The notes: generated by a model not told the origin, from the sequence alone. A DNA stretch of 16,921 bases from Candidatus Calditenuaceae archaeon JGI OTU-3 (GCA_000494185.1 AWOC01000020.1:1-16921), one strand, 5' to 3'; counted from the first letter of the stretch, positions 6,938 to 14,558 are shown. Made by a program: numbers and translations.

Positions 6938-6945
6938 GTTAATAA
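6938..6945 (-). promoter_or_regulatory. TATA-like box for the TIM barrel gene
   Basis: Minus-strand TTATTAAC just beyond the queC 3' end, centred 25 bases before GTG 6916. It predicts a leaderless transcript. Confidence 0.5.
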
Positions 6946-6946
6946 T

Positions 6947-7603
6947 CTATAATTCTTGGTAGCTCGTGGGGTCCTCGATGCCAAGTGTCTCGAACATCTC
7001 TCGCCTCTGCATGCACCCAGCACACCTTCCGCAGTGTAGCTCCCCAGCGCGCCAGCAGCTCCAAGTCTCGCCGAGGGGGACGCCAAGCCGGTGGGCCAGC
7101 CTCCAGACCTCCGGTTTCCGGAGGCCTATGAGTGGAGCCCTCACCGACGCTCCGAAGCCGGGCAGACTTCTCTCGAGTAGCGCGTTAAAAGCCTCTATGA
7201 AGTCGCAGCCCACGTCGGGGAAAGTCTCGACGTCGTCCCTGTTGTGCCCTACAACTATCTCTCGGGCGCCAAGCGAGAATGCTACGTGGGCCGCCACAGA
7301 GTAGTATACGATGTTTCTGGCTGGTAGGAAGACGGGGGGGAGGCTCTGCGCCGCGGGATAAGAGTCGGCCAGTCCGGGAAGGTCCTCCGCCTCGCGGAGA
7401 AACTGCATATCAATCTCCATGTGCCCAGCAGCACCGGCAAGCCCAGAAAGCCTCTTAGCGGCGGCCGCCTCACCCGGACTCCTTCGATAAAAATTTATGG
7501 ATAGTGTGTAGACTTCGCTGGCTCCATTTTCCTTTCTGAGTAGCCAGAGAGCTGCGGCCGAGTCTACGCCGCCCGAGAGCAGTACGAGGGCTCGTCTAGT
7601 CAT
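6947..7603 (-). CDS. queC: 7-cyano-7-deazaguanine synthase QueC
   Basis: QueC converts 7-carboxy-7-deazaguanine to preQ0 with ATP and ammonia. In archaea preQ0 is inserted into tRNA as the precursor of archaeosine. The PP-loop SGGVDS is at residues 10-15, the FLPARN segment at 92-97, GHNRDD at 119-124, and four zinc cysteines at 183, 191, 194 and 197 (SCWRAGELHCGRCAGC). At 218 residues it has the usual QueC size, without the amidotransferase fusion seen in some crenarchaeal proteins. ATG 7603 overlaps the end of queD by 8 bases, which indicates translational coupling. QueE and the tRNA transglycosylase are not in the window. Confidence 0.93.
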   Translation of the reverse strand: MTRRALVLLSGGVDSAAALWLLRKENGASEVYTLSINFYRRSPGEAAAAKRLSGLAGAAGHMEIDMQFLREAEDLPGLADSYPAAQSLPPVFLPARNIVYYSVAAHVAFSLGAREIVVGHNRDDVETFPDVGCDFIEAFNALLERSLPGFGASVRAPLIGLRKPEVWRLAHRLGVPLGETWSCWRAGELHCGRCAGCMQRREMFETLGIEDPTSYQEL

Positions 7604-8090
7604 CTCTACGGCGCGTGGTCGTGGTCTCCGCGCTCTTACCGATGCCCTCGCTGATGCATACCCTCACCAAGGTCACATTCTCTGGCATCCGCTCCATCAC
7701 GTACTCAGATATGTAGGTTGCGATGTTTTCCACCGTGGATTCAAAATCAGCCACGAACGCCTGGGAGGCAGGCAGCTCCAGCCTGTACTCCCCATCTCTT
7801 CCCGAGAAGGCGACGACTAGCCTTCCGCCGTCCAGCCCCACGACATACTTCTTGCAGACAAGTATCTTGTGGTCAAGCCTTGAGATCGCCTCGCGTACAA
7901 CTGACTTGAGATAGCCGAAGTCAACTATGATGCCGGCCGAGTTCTTAACCCCCTCCACCTCTATCTCGACCCTCGACGAGTGCCCATGAATGGTGGAGCA
8001 CTTACTGATGTGGGGGAGGAAGTGGGCATAGTCGAAGTTTAGGGAGTCGTCGTCTATGCGTAGTTTCCCCGAGCTGACTGGGCTCGGCAA
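7596..8090 (-). CDS. queD: 6-carboxy-tetrahydropterin synthase QueD (PTPS family)
   Basis: QueD makes 6-carboxytetrahydropterin from dihydroneopterin triphosphate, early in the preQ0 pathway. Zinc ligands are His23, His35 and His37 (YAHFLPH...TIHGHS), and the catalytic cysteine is Cys31. LDHKIL in the middle and a Glu in CISEG near the C-terminus complete the family pattern. It is longer (164 residues) than a minimal QueD of about 120, with extra sequence in the middle and at the end. The start is TTG 8090 behind GAAGGA. An ATG at 8100 is in another frame. The coupling to queC supports QueD activity over other PTPS functions. Confidence 0.9.
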   Translation of the reverse strand: MPSPVSSGKLRIDDDSLNFDYAHFLPHISKCSTIHGHSSRVEIEVEGVKNSAGIIVDFGYLKSVVREAISRLDHKILVCKKYVVGLDGGRLVVAFSGRDGEYRLELPASQAFVADFESTVENIATYISEYVMERMPENVTLVRVCISEGIGKSAETTTTRRRDD

Positions 8091-8140
8091 ATTCCTTCAT
8101 GACACCCCCGAGGGGCTGGAAGCTACAGATTGTTGCAAGC

Positions 8141-8185
8141 CATAAAGATATCACCACTGAAAACATCTTTGATAAGCGTTATATG
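8141..8185. promoter_or_regulatory. Divergent promoters of queD and the geranylgeranyl reductase gene
   Basis: On the minus strand CTTTATG (8147-8141) would start queD transcription near 8117, leaving a leader of about 27 bases with GAAGGA. On the plus strand TTATAT (8179-8184) would start transcription near 8208, two bases before ATG 8210. The two boxes are under 40 bases apart, so regulation of one gene could affect the other. Confidence 0.45.
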
Positions 8186-8209
8186 CCCATTTTGGGAGGG
8201 TTTGCATGC

Positions 8210-9358
8210 ATGCAGCGGTTTGACGCCGTGGTCGTTGGAGGGGGGTCCTCAGGCCTCATAGCGGCGGGTGAGGCGGCAAGGCGGGGGCTGAGCGTACTCC
8301 TCCTTGAGGAGGACATGGTTGTGGGCAGACCTGAGAGGTGTGCTGGCCTCTACAGCATAAGGGGCCTGGAGAGAGTTGGGGTGAGGCTCAGCAGGAGTTA
8401 TGTCCAGAACCTTTTGTGGGGCGCGGTTATCCGTTCGCCTATGGGTGCGGAGCTAGAGATAAAGGCCTCTTCGCCGGTCGCGATCGTGGCTGAGAGGGAG
8501 GCTCTGGACAGGTTCCTAGCTGAGGAGGCTCTCTCGTCAGGCGCCAAGGTTCTTGTAGGCACACGTGTCTCGGGGTGTAGCCGGGTGGACGACGGGCTTT
8601 GCAAGGTCGTCACTGAGGATGGTGAGACCTACCGCGCGGGCGTCGTCATACTGGCTGAGGGGTCAGCCGGGAGGCTGGCCAGAGGCATCTACAGACAGTA
8701 TTATGCGCCCTACTGGATGCCCATCATTCAGCTCGTGGTGAGGGGTCACGGGCTCGACCCGCGGAGGGCTTACGTCTGGTTCAAACCTTACCTGAGGGAT
8801 TTCTTCGGATACCTCGTACCCATTAACGAGGAGCTCGGCAGGGTGGGCGTGGCCGGCAAAAGCGACCTGCACAAAAAAGCGATTAGGCTAATCCGCGAGG
8901 AGATGCCTCAGGCTAAGACAATAGGCTACATGAGTCACTCAATCTACAGGGGGCCGCCTCTCGAACACGGTCTGACAGGAAGGATCCTGCTCGTCGGAGA
9001 CGCGGCTGGACAGGTGAAGGCGACAACAGGAGGCGGCGTCGTGGTGGGCGGAATCTGTGCGAGGGCTGCAGGGACGCATGCATACCGGCTCTTAACAGAG
9101 GGTGATGAGGGGGCCTATAGACGCATGGTACGGGGCCTATATAGAGAGCTAAAGATGGTCTACTGGCTGTCCAAGACCCTCTCAGCATTGCGTTACTCAC
9201 AGTTAGACATGCTCATCAAGGCAGCATCGGAGTCGGGGTTCGCGGACGCGCTCTCCAGGCGGGGAGACATGGACTTTCAGGTGTCAGGCCTGGCGCTGAG
9301 TATCGCGTCCCCTAGGGGGCTCAGCTTCCTCTCCCACCTGGCTAGGAGCCTGTTCTAA
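8210..9358 (+). CDS. Geranylgeranyl reductase family FAD-dependent oxidoreductase
   Basis: Proteins of this family reduce the double bonds of geranylgeranyl chains in archaeal membrane lipids, or of related isoprenoids, using FAD. The N-terminal dinucleotide fold reads VVVGGGSSGLIAA (residues 7-19), followed by RPERCAGL at 40-47 (the family Cys-Ala-Gly site). The second FAD motif GDAAGQVKATTGGG is at about residue 263. At 382 residues it is a complete member. The frame stays open 37 codons further upstream to 8099, but ATG 8210 puts the FAD fold at the N-terminus, follows GGGAGGG and a TATA-like box centred 28 bases upstream. It overlaps the convergent citrate synthase gene by 17 bases. Which isoprenoid is reduced is not shown by the sequence. 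Confidence 0.88.
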   Translation: MQRFDAVVVGGGSSGLIAAGEAARRGLSVLLLEEDMVVGRPERCAGLYSIRGLERVGVRLSRSYVQNLLWGAVIRSPMGAELEIKASSPVAIVAEREALDRFLAEEALSSGAKVLVGTRVSGCSRVDDGLCKVVTEDGETYRAGVVILAEGSAGRLARGIYRQYYAPYWMPIIQLVVRGHGLDPRRAYVWFKPYLRDFFGYLVPINEELGRVGVAGKSDLHKKAIRLIREEMPQAKTIGYMSHSIYRGPPLEHGLTGRILLVGDAAGQVKATTGGGVVVGGICARAAGTHAYRLLTEGDEGAYRRMVRGLYRELKMVYWLSKTLSALRYSQLDMLIKAASESGFADALSRRGDMDFQVSGLALSIASPRGLSFLSHLARSLF

Positions 9359-10484
9359 GCTCGATGGGGACGTACTGTTTGAGCTTGTCACCGGTGTATA
9401 GGTGGAGAGGCCTGATAAGCTTGTTATCGGTCCAGTACTCTAAAATGTGGGCTGCCCAGCCTGCTGTTCGGCTTACTGCGAAGAGTGGCGTGAAGGTATC
9501 GTCGGGCAGACCTAATGCGCGGTACACTATCGGCGTCCAGAGATCCACGTTGGGATATATACCCCTGTTTGCGAGCTTCTTCTCACCATACTCCTCGAGA
9601 GCCTGTGTAACTCTAAGTATTATCTTCCCCTCTTGGCTAAGTCTATCCTCAAGCCGCCGGATAATCTCCTTGACAATGAGCGCCCGCGGGTCATAAGTCT
9701 TGTAGACGCGGTGGCCAAATCCCATGATCTTCCGCTTTGAGCGAAGAGCCTCTTCAACCCACTCTGGAACCCTCGCGGGGTCACCAATCTCGAGGGCCTG
9801 CCTATAGCTGGCCTCCGAGGCGCCACCGTGCAGCGGGCCCTTTAGAGCCAGTACCCCGGCGGCGATCGAGGAGAAGAGGTCGCTAAGTGTTGAGGCCGCG
9901 ACTAGGCAGGCGAAGGTGCTGGCCGGTATCCCGTGCTCAGCGTGCAGAATGAGTAGATCGTCAAGGATGGCCGACTCCTCGCTCCCCGGCGGCTTCCCCC
10001 TGATCATGTACAACATGTTCTCGACGAACCCCAGGTCGCTTCGGGGTGGGATGTAGTCGAAGCCGAGCTTAAGCCTAACGATGGTCGAGAAAAAGGCTCC
10101 CATCCTCCCGACCGCCCTCACGGCCGAGGAGGTGTCTGAGGGATCGCCGCCCTGTCTGCCGCTACCTTCGATTATCATTAGACTCGCCAGGATGGATAGG
10201 GGGTCCATCTTAGGGACGAAGCTTTTTATAAAGTTGAGGTGGTGATCTCCGAGTCTCATGTTCGATACGAGCTCCCTTACGTGTGCGTCGTACTCCTTCG
10301 CGGTGGGAAGTCTCCGGTTCAGTAGTAGAAACACAACCTCCTCATAGCGGCTACGCTCGACCAACTCCCTCACGTCATACCCGGAGTAGTAAAGAGCGCC
10401 CCGCTCATGGTCTATAAAGCTGATGGCACTCTCGGTGACATAAACCCCCTCAAGCCCCTTCTGCACCCTGATGCCCGAGCTCAA
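9342..10484 (-). CDS. Citrate synthase / 2-methylcitrate synthase family protein
   Basis: The enzyme condenses acetyl-CoA or propionyl-CoA with oxaloacetate. Catalytic positions are conserved: His184 (HAEHGIPAST), His219 (KGPLHGGA), His258 with GHRVYKTYDPR, and Asp314 in PNVD. The residues after this Asp are LWTPIVY instead of the more usual FYS-type sequence. The 380-residue length is that of the short archaeal/Gram-positive type. The gene lies 62 bases downstream of a PrpD-family gene on the same strand, which favours 2-methylcitrate synthase, but sequence alone does not separate the two activities, and many archaeal enzymes do both. The start is TTG 10484 behind AGGTGA, with its own TATA box at about 10513-10522. 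Its 3' end overlaps the geranylgeranyl reductase gene by 17 bases. Confidence 0.92.
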   Translation of the reverse strand: MSSGIRVQKGLEGVYVTESAISFIDHERGALYYSGYDVRELVERSRYEEVVFLLLNRRLPTAKEYDAHVRELVSNMRLGDHHLNFIKSFVPKMDPLSILASLMIIEGSGRQGGDPSDTSSAVRAVGRMGAFFSTIVRLKLGFDYIPPRSDLGFVENMLYMIRGKPPGSEESAILDDLLILHAEHGIPASTFACLVAASTLSDLFSSIAAGVLALKGPLHGGASEASYRQALEIGDPARVPEWVEEALRSKRKIMGFGHRVYKTYDPRALIVKEIIRRLEDRLSQEGKIILRVTQALEEYGEKKLANRGIYPNVDLWTPIVYRALGLPDDTFTPLFAVSRTAGWAAHILEYWTDNKLIRPLHLYTGDKLKQYVPIELRTGS

Positions 10485-10511
10485 GTCACCTATGATTAAT
10501 TCATCGCGCTA

Positions 10512-10523
10512 CAAATATATTAG
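10512..10523 (-). promoter_or_regulatory. TATA box for the citrate synthase gene
   Basis: Minus-strand CTAATATATTTG between the PrpD and citrate synthase genes, centred about 33 bases before TTG 10484. It predicts a start near 10491 and lets citrate synthase be transcribed without PrpD. Confidence 0.5.
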
Positions 10524-10546
10524 AGTAATTTGTCTCCGCGTAGACG

Positions 10547-11926
10547 TTAATGCTTTTGAGTATCCGCTGACCCCCGCAGAGGACTCAGCAGGGGCTCTAG
10601 GTTCTTAAGCCTTTCAAGGGTAAGGACTCTCTCCCAAAGATCCTTCACCTCCTCACCCAACGCAGCTTCGGAGAGCCTACGAAACTTATTGTATAGCTCC
10701 CCGTCGCTGAGAGGGTTCATAAAGTGGCCCTTGGGGTAGAGTACCTCCTCAGAGATTCTCCTCCCATCGCGGAGTACAATAGTGATCGAGGTTCCGACCG
10801 CGTTGGGGTAGGTCTCGTCGTATCTCGGATCCACTTCTATCCGCATTTTCTCCATCAACTCGAGGACTGAGGGGTCGGCCAGCTTGGACTCCATGAAGCT
10901 GTCGAGCCAGATGTAGTTGTCGAGTAGGCCGCGCGCCACGATGTAGGGGAGGCTGTGGTCAGCCGTCTCGCGCGATCTTGGCCTCCACTTCTCCCTATCC
11001 TTGACTATTATCTTGTAGGCGACAGTGAAGGTCTTCACGAGGATCTGCTCAACATCACTCGGCTTTAATTCGCCGAGGGCTCCCCTGATCTTGAGTACAC
11101 ACTCGACCGCTGACATCGAGTGGTACTCCACGGGCCACCATTTGATCGAGGTGCGGAGTATTCTAGCCGCGTTCCGCGTGAGCTTGGGCATAGTAAATGG
11201 GCCCGAGACGGCCTTCATGTATCCCAGCTCTCCCTCAAATACAGGTCTTGGACCAGTCATGCCCTCCGAGGCTAGGAGTGCGGCGTAGAGCCCGATGCTG
11301 GCGGCGAAAGAGGCTGCGCACCCCTTCCACATACTGAGCTCGCCCACTCTCGTCTGTCTCAGGGCCGCGGCGTGTGTGGCCGCTATATTCACCGCTTGCT
11401 CCGCCTTTTCGGCATTAAGTCCGAGGAGGGAAGAGACGCCAGCGGCGCTTCCCAGAGTTATGTTTGAGACGTGGTCGAACCCTCTGTCCCTGAGAGTAGC
11501 GGCGTCAGCCATGGCGCAAGCCACCTCGTAGCCGACCAGTATCCCCCTTAGCAGGTCCTCGCCTGTTACTTGATAGCACTCGCCTGCGGCGATGAGCGCG
11601 GGTATGATGTCGCTCGGATGTATGGCCTCTCGGGATAGATAGGTGTCGTTGAAGTCGAGATATCTTACTAGGACCCCGTTCGCGAAAGAGGCGTAGTGGG
11701 GGTTAGCTCTCTCCCGACTGCCTAGCACAGTCGCCCCGTTTGGTGAGGGCCACCGCTCCGCAACCCTGCGCGCCACTAGGGCCGGAGGGGCGTCGAGGGC
11801 CGCCAGCATCACGCCAAACGAGTCGATGAGTCTCCTCTTGGCCTCTTTGACCGATTCGGGTGCGAAATCGTGGAAGTTGGCGTTAGCTATAAAATCAGCC
11901 AACTCCTCGGAGACCGGTGTGCTCAC
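10547..11926 (-). CDS. MmgE/PrpD family protein (2-methylcitrate dehydratase-like)
   Basis: PrpD proteins dehydrate 2-methylcitrate in the methylcitrate cycle of propionate oxidation; the wider MmgE/PrpD family includes other dehydratases and cis-aconitate decarboxylases. The family pattern is clear: an N-terminal ELADFIANANF segment, RYLDFNDTYLSREAIHPSD at about residues 88-106, ETADHSLPY in the C-terminal half and GHFMNPLSD near the end. The frame opens at GTG 11986, but the first 20 residues match nothing typical. GTG 11926 gives the normal N-terminus and lies about 27 bases after a TTAATT box (11951-11956), so the transcript should be leaderless. The length is then about 459 residues, normal for the family. 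Citrate synthase follows on the same strand. No methylisocitrate lyase is in the window. Confidence 0.9.
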   Translation of the reverse strand: MSTPVSEELADFIANANFHDFAPESVKEAKRRLIDSFGVMLAALDAPPALVARRVAERWPSPNGATVLGSRERANPHYASFANGVLVRYLDFNDTYLSREAIHPSDIIPALIAAGECYQVTGEDLLRGILVGYEVACAMADAATLRDRGFDHVSNITLGSAAGVSSLLGLNAEKAEQAVNIAATHAAALRQTRVGELSMWKGCAASFAASIGLYAALLASEGMTGPRPVFEGELGYMKAVSGPFTMPKLTRNAARILRTSIKWWPVEYHSMSAVECVLKIRGALGELKPSDVEQILVKTFTVAYKIIVKDREKWRPRSRETADHSLPYIVARGLLDNYIWLDSFMESKLADPSVLELMEKMRIEVDPRYDETYPNAVGTSITIVLRDGRRISEEVLYPKGHFMNPLSDGELYNKFRRLSEAALGEEVKDLWERVLTLERLKNLEPLLSPLRGSADTQKH

Positions 11927-11950
11927 AACGGTGTAGGTGGTTCGGATGGC

Positions 11951-11957
11951 AATTAAC
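11951..11957 (-). promoter_or_regulatory. TATA-like box for the PrpD gene
   Basis: Minus-strand GTTAATT centred about 28 bases before GTG 11926. It supports that start over GTG 11986, which is upstream of the box. Confidence 0.45.
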
Positions 11958-11986
11958 CTTATCACATAGTTGTAGAGCCGATACAC

Positions 11987-11993
11987 TTATTTA
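11987..11993 (+). promoter_or_regulatory. TATA-like box for the 34-residue ORF
   Basis: TTATTTA centred 28 bases before ATG 12018. It has the same spacing as the promoters of the known genes in this window and lies back to back with the PrpD promoter. Confidence 0.35.
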
Positions 11994-12017
11994 CCCTTCA
12001 AACGGTCAGGTAGCACG

Positions 12018-12122
12018 ATGTGCTGCCACAACTATCAAAGTGCGATGAGGGACAAGACCAAGGCTAGGAGAAGAATCGTTGCCGTGGCTCGAGAGGACGC
12101 TGCAGCAGTAGCATCTGCCTAA
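12018..12122 (+). CDS. Possible small protein of 34 residues
   Basis: ATG 12018 to TAA 12122 encodes a 34-residue peptide beginning MCCHNYQSAM, with a strongly basic centre (KTKARRRI) and an alanine-rich end. The N-terminal Cys-Cys-His could bind metal, but no family is recognised. Support is positional: a TATA-like box centred 28 bases upstream, an AGGT before the start, a short inverted repeat around the start (AGCAC-GAT-GTGCT, 12012-12024), and a T5 tract at 12158-12162 after the end. It may be chance in a 243-base intergenic region. Confidence 0.3.
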   Translation: MCCHNYQSAMRDKTKARRRIVAVAREDAAAVASA

Positions 12123-12157
12123 CTTCTCGCCGAGAGAGATCTTTACCAGGTCCCCTA

Positions 12158-12162
12158 TTTTT
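12158..12162 (+). terminator. Possible T-tract terminator before the acyl-CoA dehydrogenase gene
   Basis: Five T residues after a C-rich stretch, 36 bases downstream of the small ORF. A short inverted repeat TCTCG/CGAGA lies at about 12124-12135. Archaeal termination often uses such T-tracts, but a run of five is weak evidence. Confidence 0.25.
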
Positions 12163-12201
12163 CCACGCCCCAACCAACTCCCACGACGTTAGATCAACAC
12201 C

Positions 12202-12208
12202 AATATAG
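12202..12208 (+). promoter_or_regulatory. TATA box for the acyl-CoA dehydrogenase gene
   Basis: AATATAG, centred 25 bases before ATG 12230, so transcription would start at or next to the start codon (leaderless). Confidence 0.5.
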
Positions 12209-12229
12209 TGGCTCCGTTAGGTATTTGTT

Positions 12230-13456
12230 ATGAACTTCGAGTTCACAGAAGAGCAGCGCATCTTCCGTGAGAACGTGTCCGAGTTCTGTAAAAGGTGGAT
12301 TGAGCCTCGCTGGATCGAGATCGACGAGAGTGGCCGCATAGATCCTGAGTTGGTTCGCAGGATGGCTTCGCAGGGCCTCATCGGGCTTGTACTGGATGAG
12401 GAGTATGGGGGTCAGGGGGGCGGATTCGTCGAGGCCGCAATCGCCTCTGAAGAGATAGCCTACCACGCGCCTGCCCTTTCACTGGCAGTGCTGAACCTTC
12501 TACAGAACTCCTGGACCTATATCGTCCAGCTCTACGGCTCGAGAGACGCGGCGGCTGAGGTTTTGCCGCGAGTCACTTCGGGCGAGGCACTGGTGGGTAT
12601 AGCAAGCACCGAGGCACAGGGAGGTAGCGACGTGGCTGGGGTCAGGTTGAGGGCTACGAGGGCAGGGGATGACCGCTGGATCGTGAGCGGAGAGAAGTCG
12701 ATGGTCTCCCTCCCCTCCATAATTAAGGAGATGCCTTGGGGCGGAGGGTGGGTCCTCATCGCAAGGACTGGGCCTGTCGAGGAGAGACATAACAGCATAA
12801 CCACTTTCCTCGCCTTGATGAAGAGGGGTGGTGTGATCTTGCCCGGTATCTCATACAAACCCTGGACGGAGTTCGCCAGACGTGGACTCGACACTTCCGT
12901 AGTAACATTCAGCGACTTCGTGTTGGAGGACAGGTATAGGATCGGCGAGATCAACAAGGGCTTCAAAATAGCGATGGAGGGGTTCAATCTAGCACGAAGC
13001 CTAATAGGCGCCGTGACCATCGGCTGCGCTCGCTGGCTTATAGAGAGGGGGATCGAGTGGATAAAGCAGAGGATTGTCTTCGGCAGGCCCATAGCCTCTT
13101 ACCAGTCCATAAGCTTCAGGCTTGCGGAGCACATGAAGGAGCTTGAGGCTGCGAGGCTGCTCTGCTACAAGGCAGCCTGGGTGGCGGATAGGTACTATAG
13201 AGAGAAGCGGCCTGGCACGACCCTCCGGGATGTTGCGCTTTATGGCGCGATGTCTAAGCTAAAGTGCGCATCACTCGCCGTCGATATAGGTGAGGACGTT
13301 ATGAAGTGGTACGGCGGGGCGTCCTATTATAAGGAGCTCCCGATCTTCCGGGCTTGGCTCGGAGCCTTCAGCTATGTGGTGGGGGCTGAGGGGACGGAGA
13401 ACATGATGAAGCTCATCATAGCGAGGGAGACGCTCGGCAAGGAGTTCGTCTCCTAG
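12230..13456 (+). CDS. Acyl-CoA dehydrogenase
   Basis: This FAD enzyme oxidises the alpha-beta bond of an acyl-CoA. The 408-residue protein has the whole family layout: an N-terminal helical domain (FTEEQRIFRENVSEF), the FAD/substrate segment IASTEAQGGSDVAG at residues 124-137, a middle beta domain, and a C-terminal helical domain. Glu387 in VGAEGTENMMKLI is at the place of the catalytic base. Chain-length or branched substrate preference cannot be told. It is transcribed alone, divergent from the PrpD gene and with a well-placed TATA box. Its TAG is interlocked with the stop of the convergent TauE gene in CTAG. With PrpD and citrate synthase alongside it, a role in short or odd-chain acyl-CoA breakdown is possible but inferred. 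Confidence 0.92.
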   Translation: MNFEFTEEQRIFRENVSEFCKRWIEPRWIEIDESGRIDPELVRRMASQGLIGLVLDEEYGGQGGGFVEAAIASEEIAYHAPALSLAVLNLLQNSWTYIVQLYGSRDAAAEVLPRVTSGEALVGIASTEAQGGSDVAGVRLRATRAGDDRWIVSGEKSMVSLPSIIKEMPWGGGWVLIARTGPVEERHNSITTFLALMKRGGVILPGISYKPWTEFARRGLDTSVVTFSDFVLEDRYRIGEINKGFKIAMEGFNLARSLIGAVTIGCARWLIERGIEWIKQRIVFGRPIASYQSISFRLAEHMKELEAARLLCYKAAWVADRYYREKRPGTTLRDVALYGAMSKLKCASLAVDIGEDVMKWYGGASYYKELPIFRAWLGAFSYVVGAEGTENMMKLIIARETLGKEFVS

Positions 13457-14229
13457 CCTAGGGCCTGGTACAGAAGGTTTGCAGACATAGCCAGGAGGAA
13501 GGCCGCGAACACTAGCTCGAGGGTCCTCCCGCTCAGCTTCAGCGAGGTGTGAGCACCGAGCTGCGCCCCAGCTAGAGCCCCTAGCCCGACCGGTAGGGCG
13601 AGCCACGTATTAACGTTGCCAAGGAACGCGTGGGAGGCTACCCCGATGATGGAGGTGATGGTGAGTATGAAGTGGGAGGTCGCTGTCGCGAAGTGTGCTG
13701 GGAAGCCTAAAAGTAGTATCATGAGGGGGACATGTACGATTCCGCCGCCCACCCCGAAAAAACCGCTTAGGACGCCTGAGAGTAAGGCGAGGGAGCCGAC
13801 TAGCAGCCACCCCCGGAGGCCTCTTAACAACGCTGTCTTCTGTCCTTTAGTGCTGTCTGAGCCGGCTGCCCTGCCCTTCTCTATCATCCTGAGGGCCGCA
13901 ACGATTAGCATGACCGCAAAGAGGACAGTGAAGGGCCCCCTATCGATGTAGCCGGTCAAGACTGCGCCGAGGACGGAGCCCGGGACCGTGAAGACGCTCA
14001 TAACAGTACCAGTCCTGAAAACTATTCGGCCCTGCCTGTAGTATGCCATTGTTCCCGAGAGGGCGTTGAGGAATACCACGACCAGGCTGGTCCCAGCCAC
14101 CTCTCCTGGTCTAAGGGCGTAAAAAGATAGGAGGACTGGGCCGACGATGAATCCACCACCTACCCCCATGACCGTGCCCAAAAAGCCTACGAACAGGCCA
14201 AGCATGGTCAGTGAAAGCCAAGAGAGCAC
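13453..14229 (-). CDS. TauE/SafE family membrane permease
   Basis: This is a 258-residue membrane protein of the sulfite/organosulfonate exporter family (formerly DUF81). It has about eight hydrophobic segments, and the duplicated family motif appears twice: [13 protein letters not shown] near residue 22 and [13 protein letters not shown] near residue 160. A charged linker ([15 protein letters not shown]) divides the two halves. Substrates in the family include sulfite, taurine or sulfoacetate, but this cannot be assigned here. GTG 14229 follows GGTGG; ATG 14205 is a possible shorter start. No sulfur-metabolism gene is adjacent. It is convergent with acyl-CoA dehydrogenase, sharing the CTAG stop. 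Confidence 0.88.
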   Translation of the reverse strand: MLSWLSLTMLGLFVGFLGTVMGVGGGFIVGPVLLSFYALRPGEVAGTSLVVVFLNALSGTMAYYRQGRIVFRTGTVMSVFTVPGSVLGAVLTGYIDRGPFTVLFAVMLIVAALRMIEKGRAAGSDSTKGQKTALLRGLRGWLLVGSLALLSGVLSGFFGVGGGIVHVPLMILLLGFPAHFATATSHFILTITSIIGVASHAFLGNVNTWLALPVGLGALAGAQLGAHTSLKLSGRTLELVFAAFLLAMSANLLYQALG

Positions 14230-14330
14230 GGGCGGACCACCTAAGCCACGCCCAAGCGTCTACCACCTCCTTATCTATGTCACCTACCCAGCTGCCCCTA
14301 GCGTCTGGCGCGGCCTACGGAGCCCGTGCG

Positions 14331-14345
14331 TATAACTTATATTTT
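14331..14345 (+). promoter_or_regulatory. Promoter (TATA-like) for eS31
   Basis: Two AT-rich blocks, TATAAC and TTATATT, in an otherwise GC-rich 135-base spacer between the TauE and eS31 starts. The second is centred 30 bases before ATG 14370 and 25 before GTG 14364. Confidence 0.5.
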
Positions 14346-14369
14346 GACGCGGGCCATCGCCTCGTGAGT

Positions 14370-14558
14370 ATGCCGAAAGAGGAGAAAGCCGGTCTTTGGA
14401 GGCTCTACAGGGTCTCTCCCGACGGCAAGCTGGAGAGGCTCGCTAGTTTCTGCCCAATATGTGGAACCGGCTACATAATGGCTAGACACGCCGACAGGTA
14501 TACATGTGGCAGGTGCGGCTACACCAGTTTCATCGAGGCTGAGAAGAGGCCGCGATGA
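14370..14558 (+). CDS. rps27ae: Small ribosomal subunit protein eS31 (S27ae)
   Basis: This 62-residue zinc-ribbon protein belongs to the archaeal/eukaryotic small subunit; in eukaryotes it is fused to ubiquitin. Cys28 and Cys31 (CPIC) with Cys46 and Cys49 (CGRC) form the ribbon, and [26 protein letters not shown] and CGYTSF match the family closely. The frame is open to 14211, but the family starts just before the LWRLY segment; ATG 14370 fits, and GTG 14364 is an alternative at the predicted transcription start. In most archaea it follows eS24 on the same strand as spt4 and the dephospho-CoA kinase. Here it is on the other strand, and its last 29 bases overlap the kinase gene. eS24 is not in the window. 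Confidence 0.92.
   Translation: MPKEEKAGLWRLYRVSPDGKLERLASFCPICGTGYIMARHADRYTCGRCGYTSFIEAEKRPR

Noticed and set aside
8099..8209. N-terminal extension of the geranylgeranyl reductase family protein
   Set aside because: The extension overlaps the TATA-like boxes, has no family similarity, and ATG 8210 has a ribosome site and promoter at the correct distance.
12500..13092. Minus-strand ORFs opposite acyl-CoA dehydrogenase
   Set aside because: They are low-complexity, proline-rich shadows of a well-conserved gene.
14211..14369. Long N-terminal extension of eS31
   Set aside because: It runs through the promoter and antisense to the TauE start; archaeal eS31 is about 60 residues and starts near ATG 14370.
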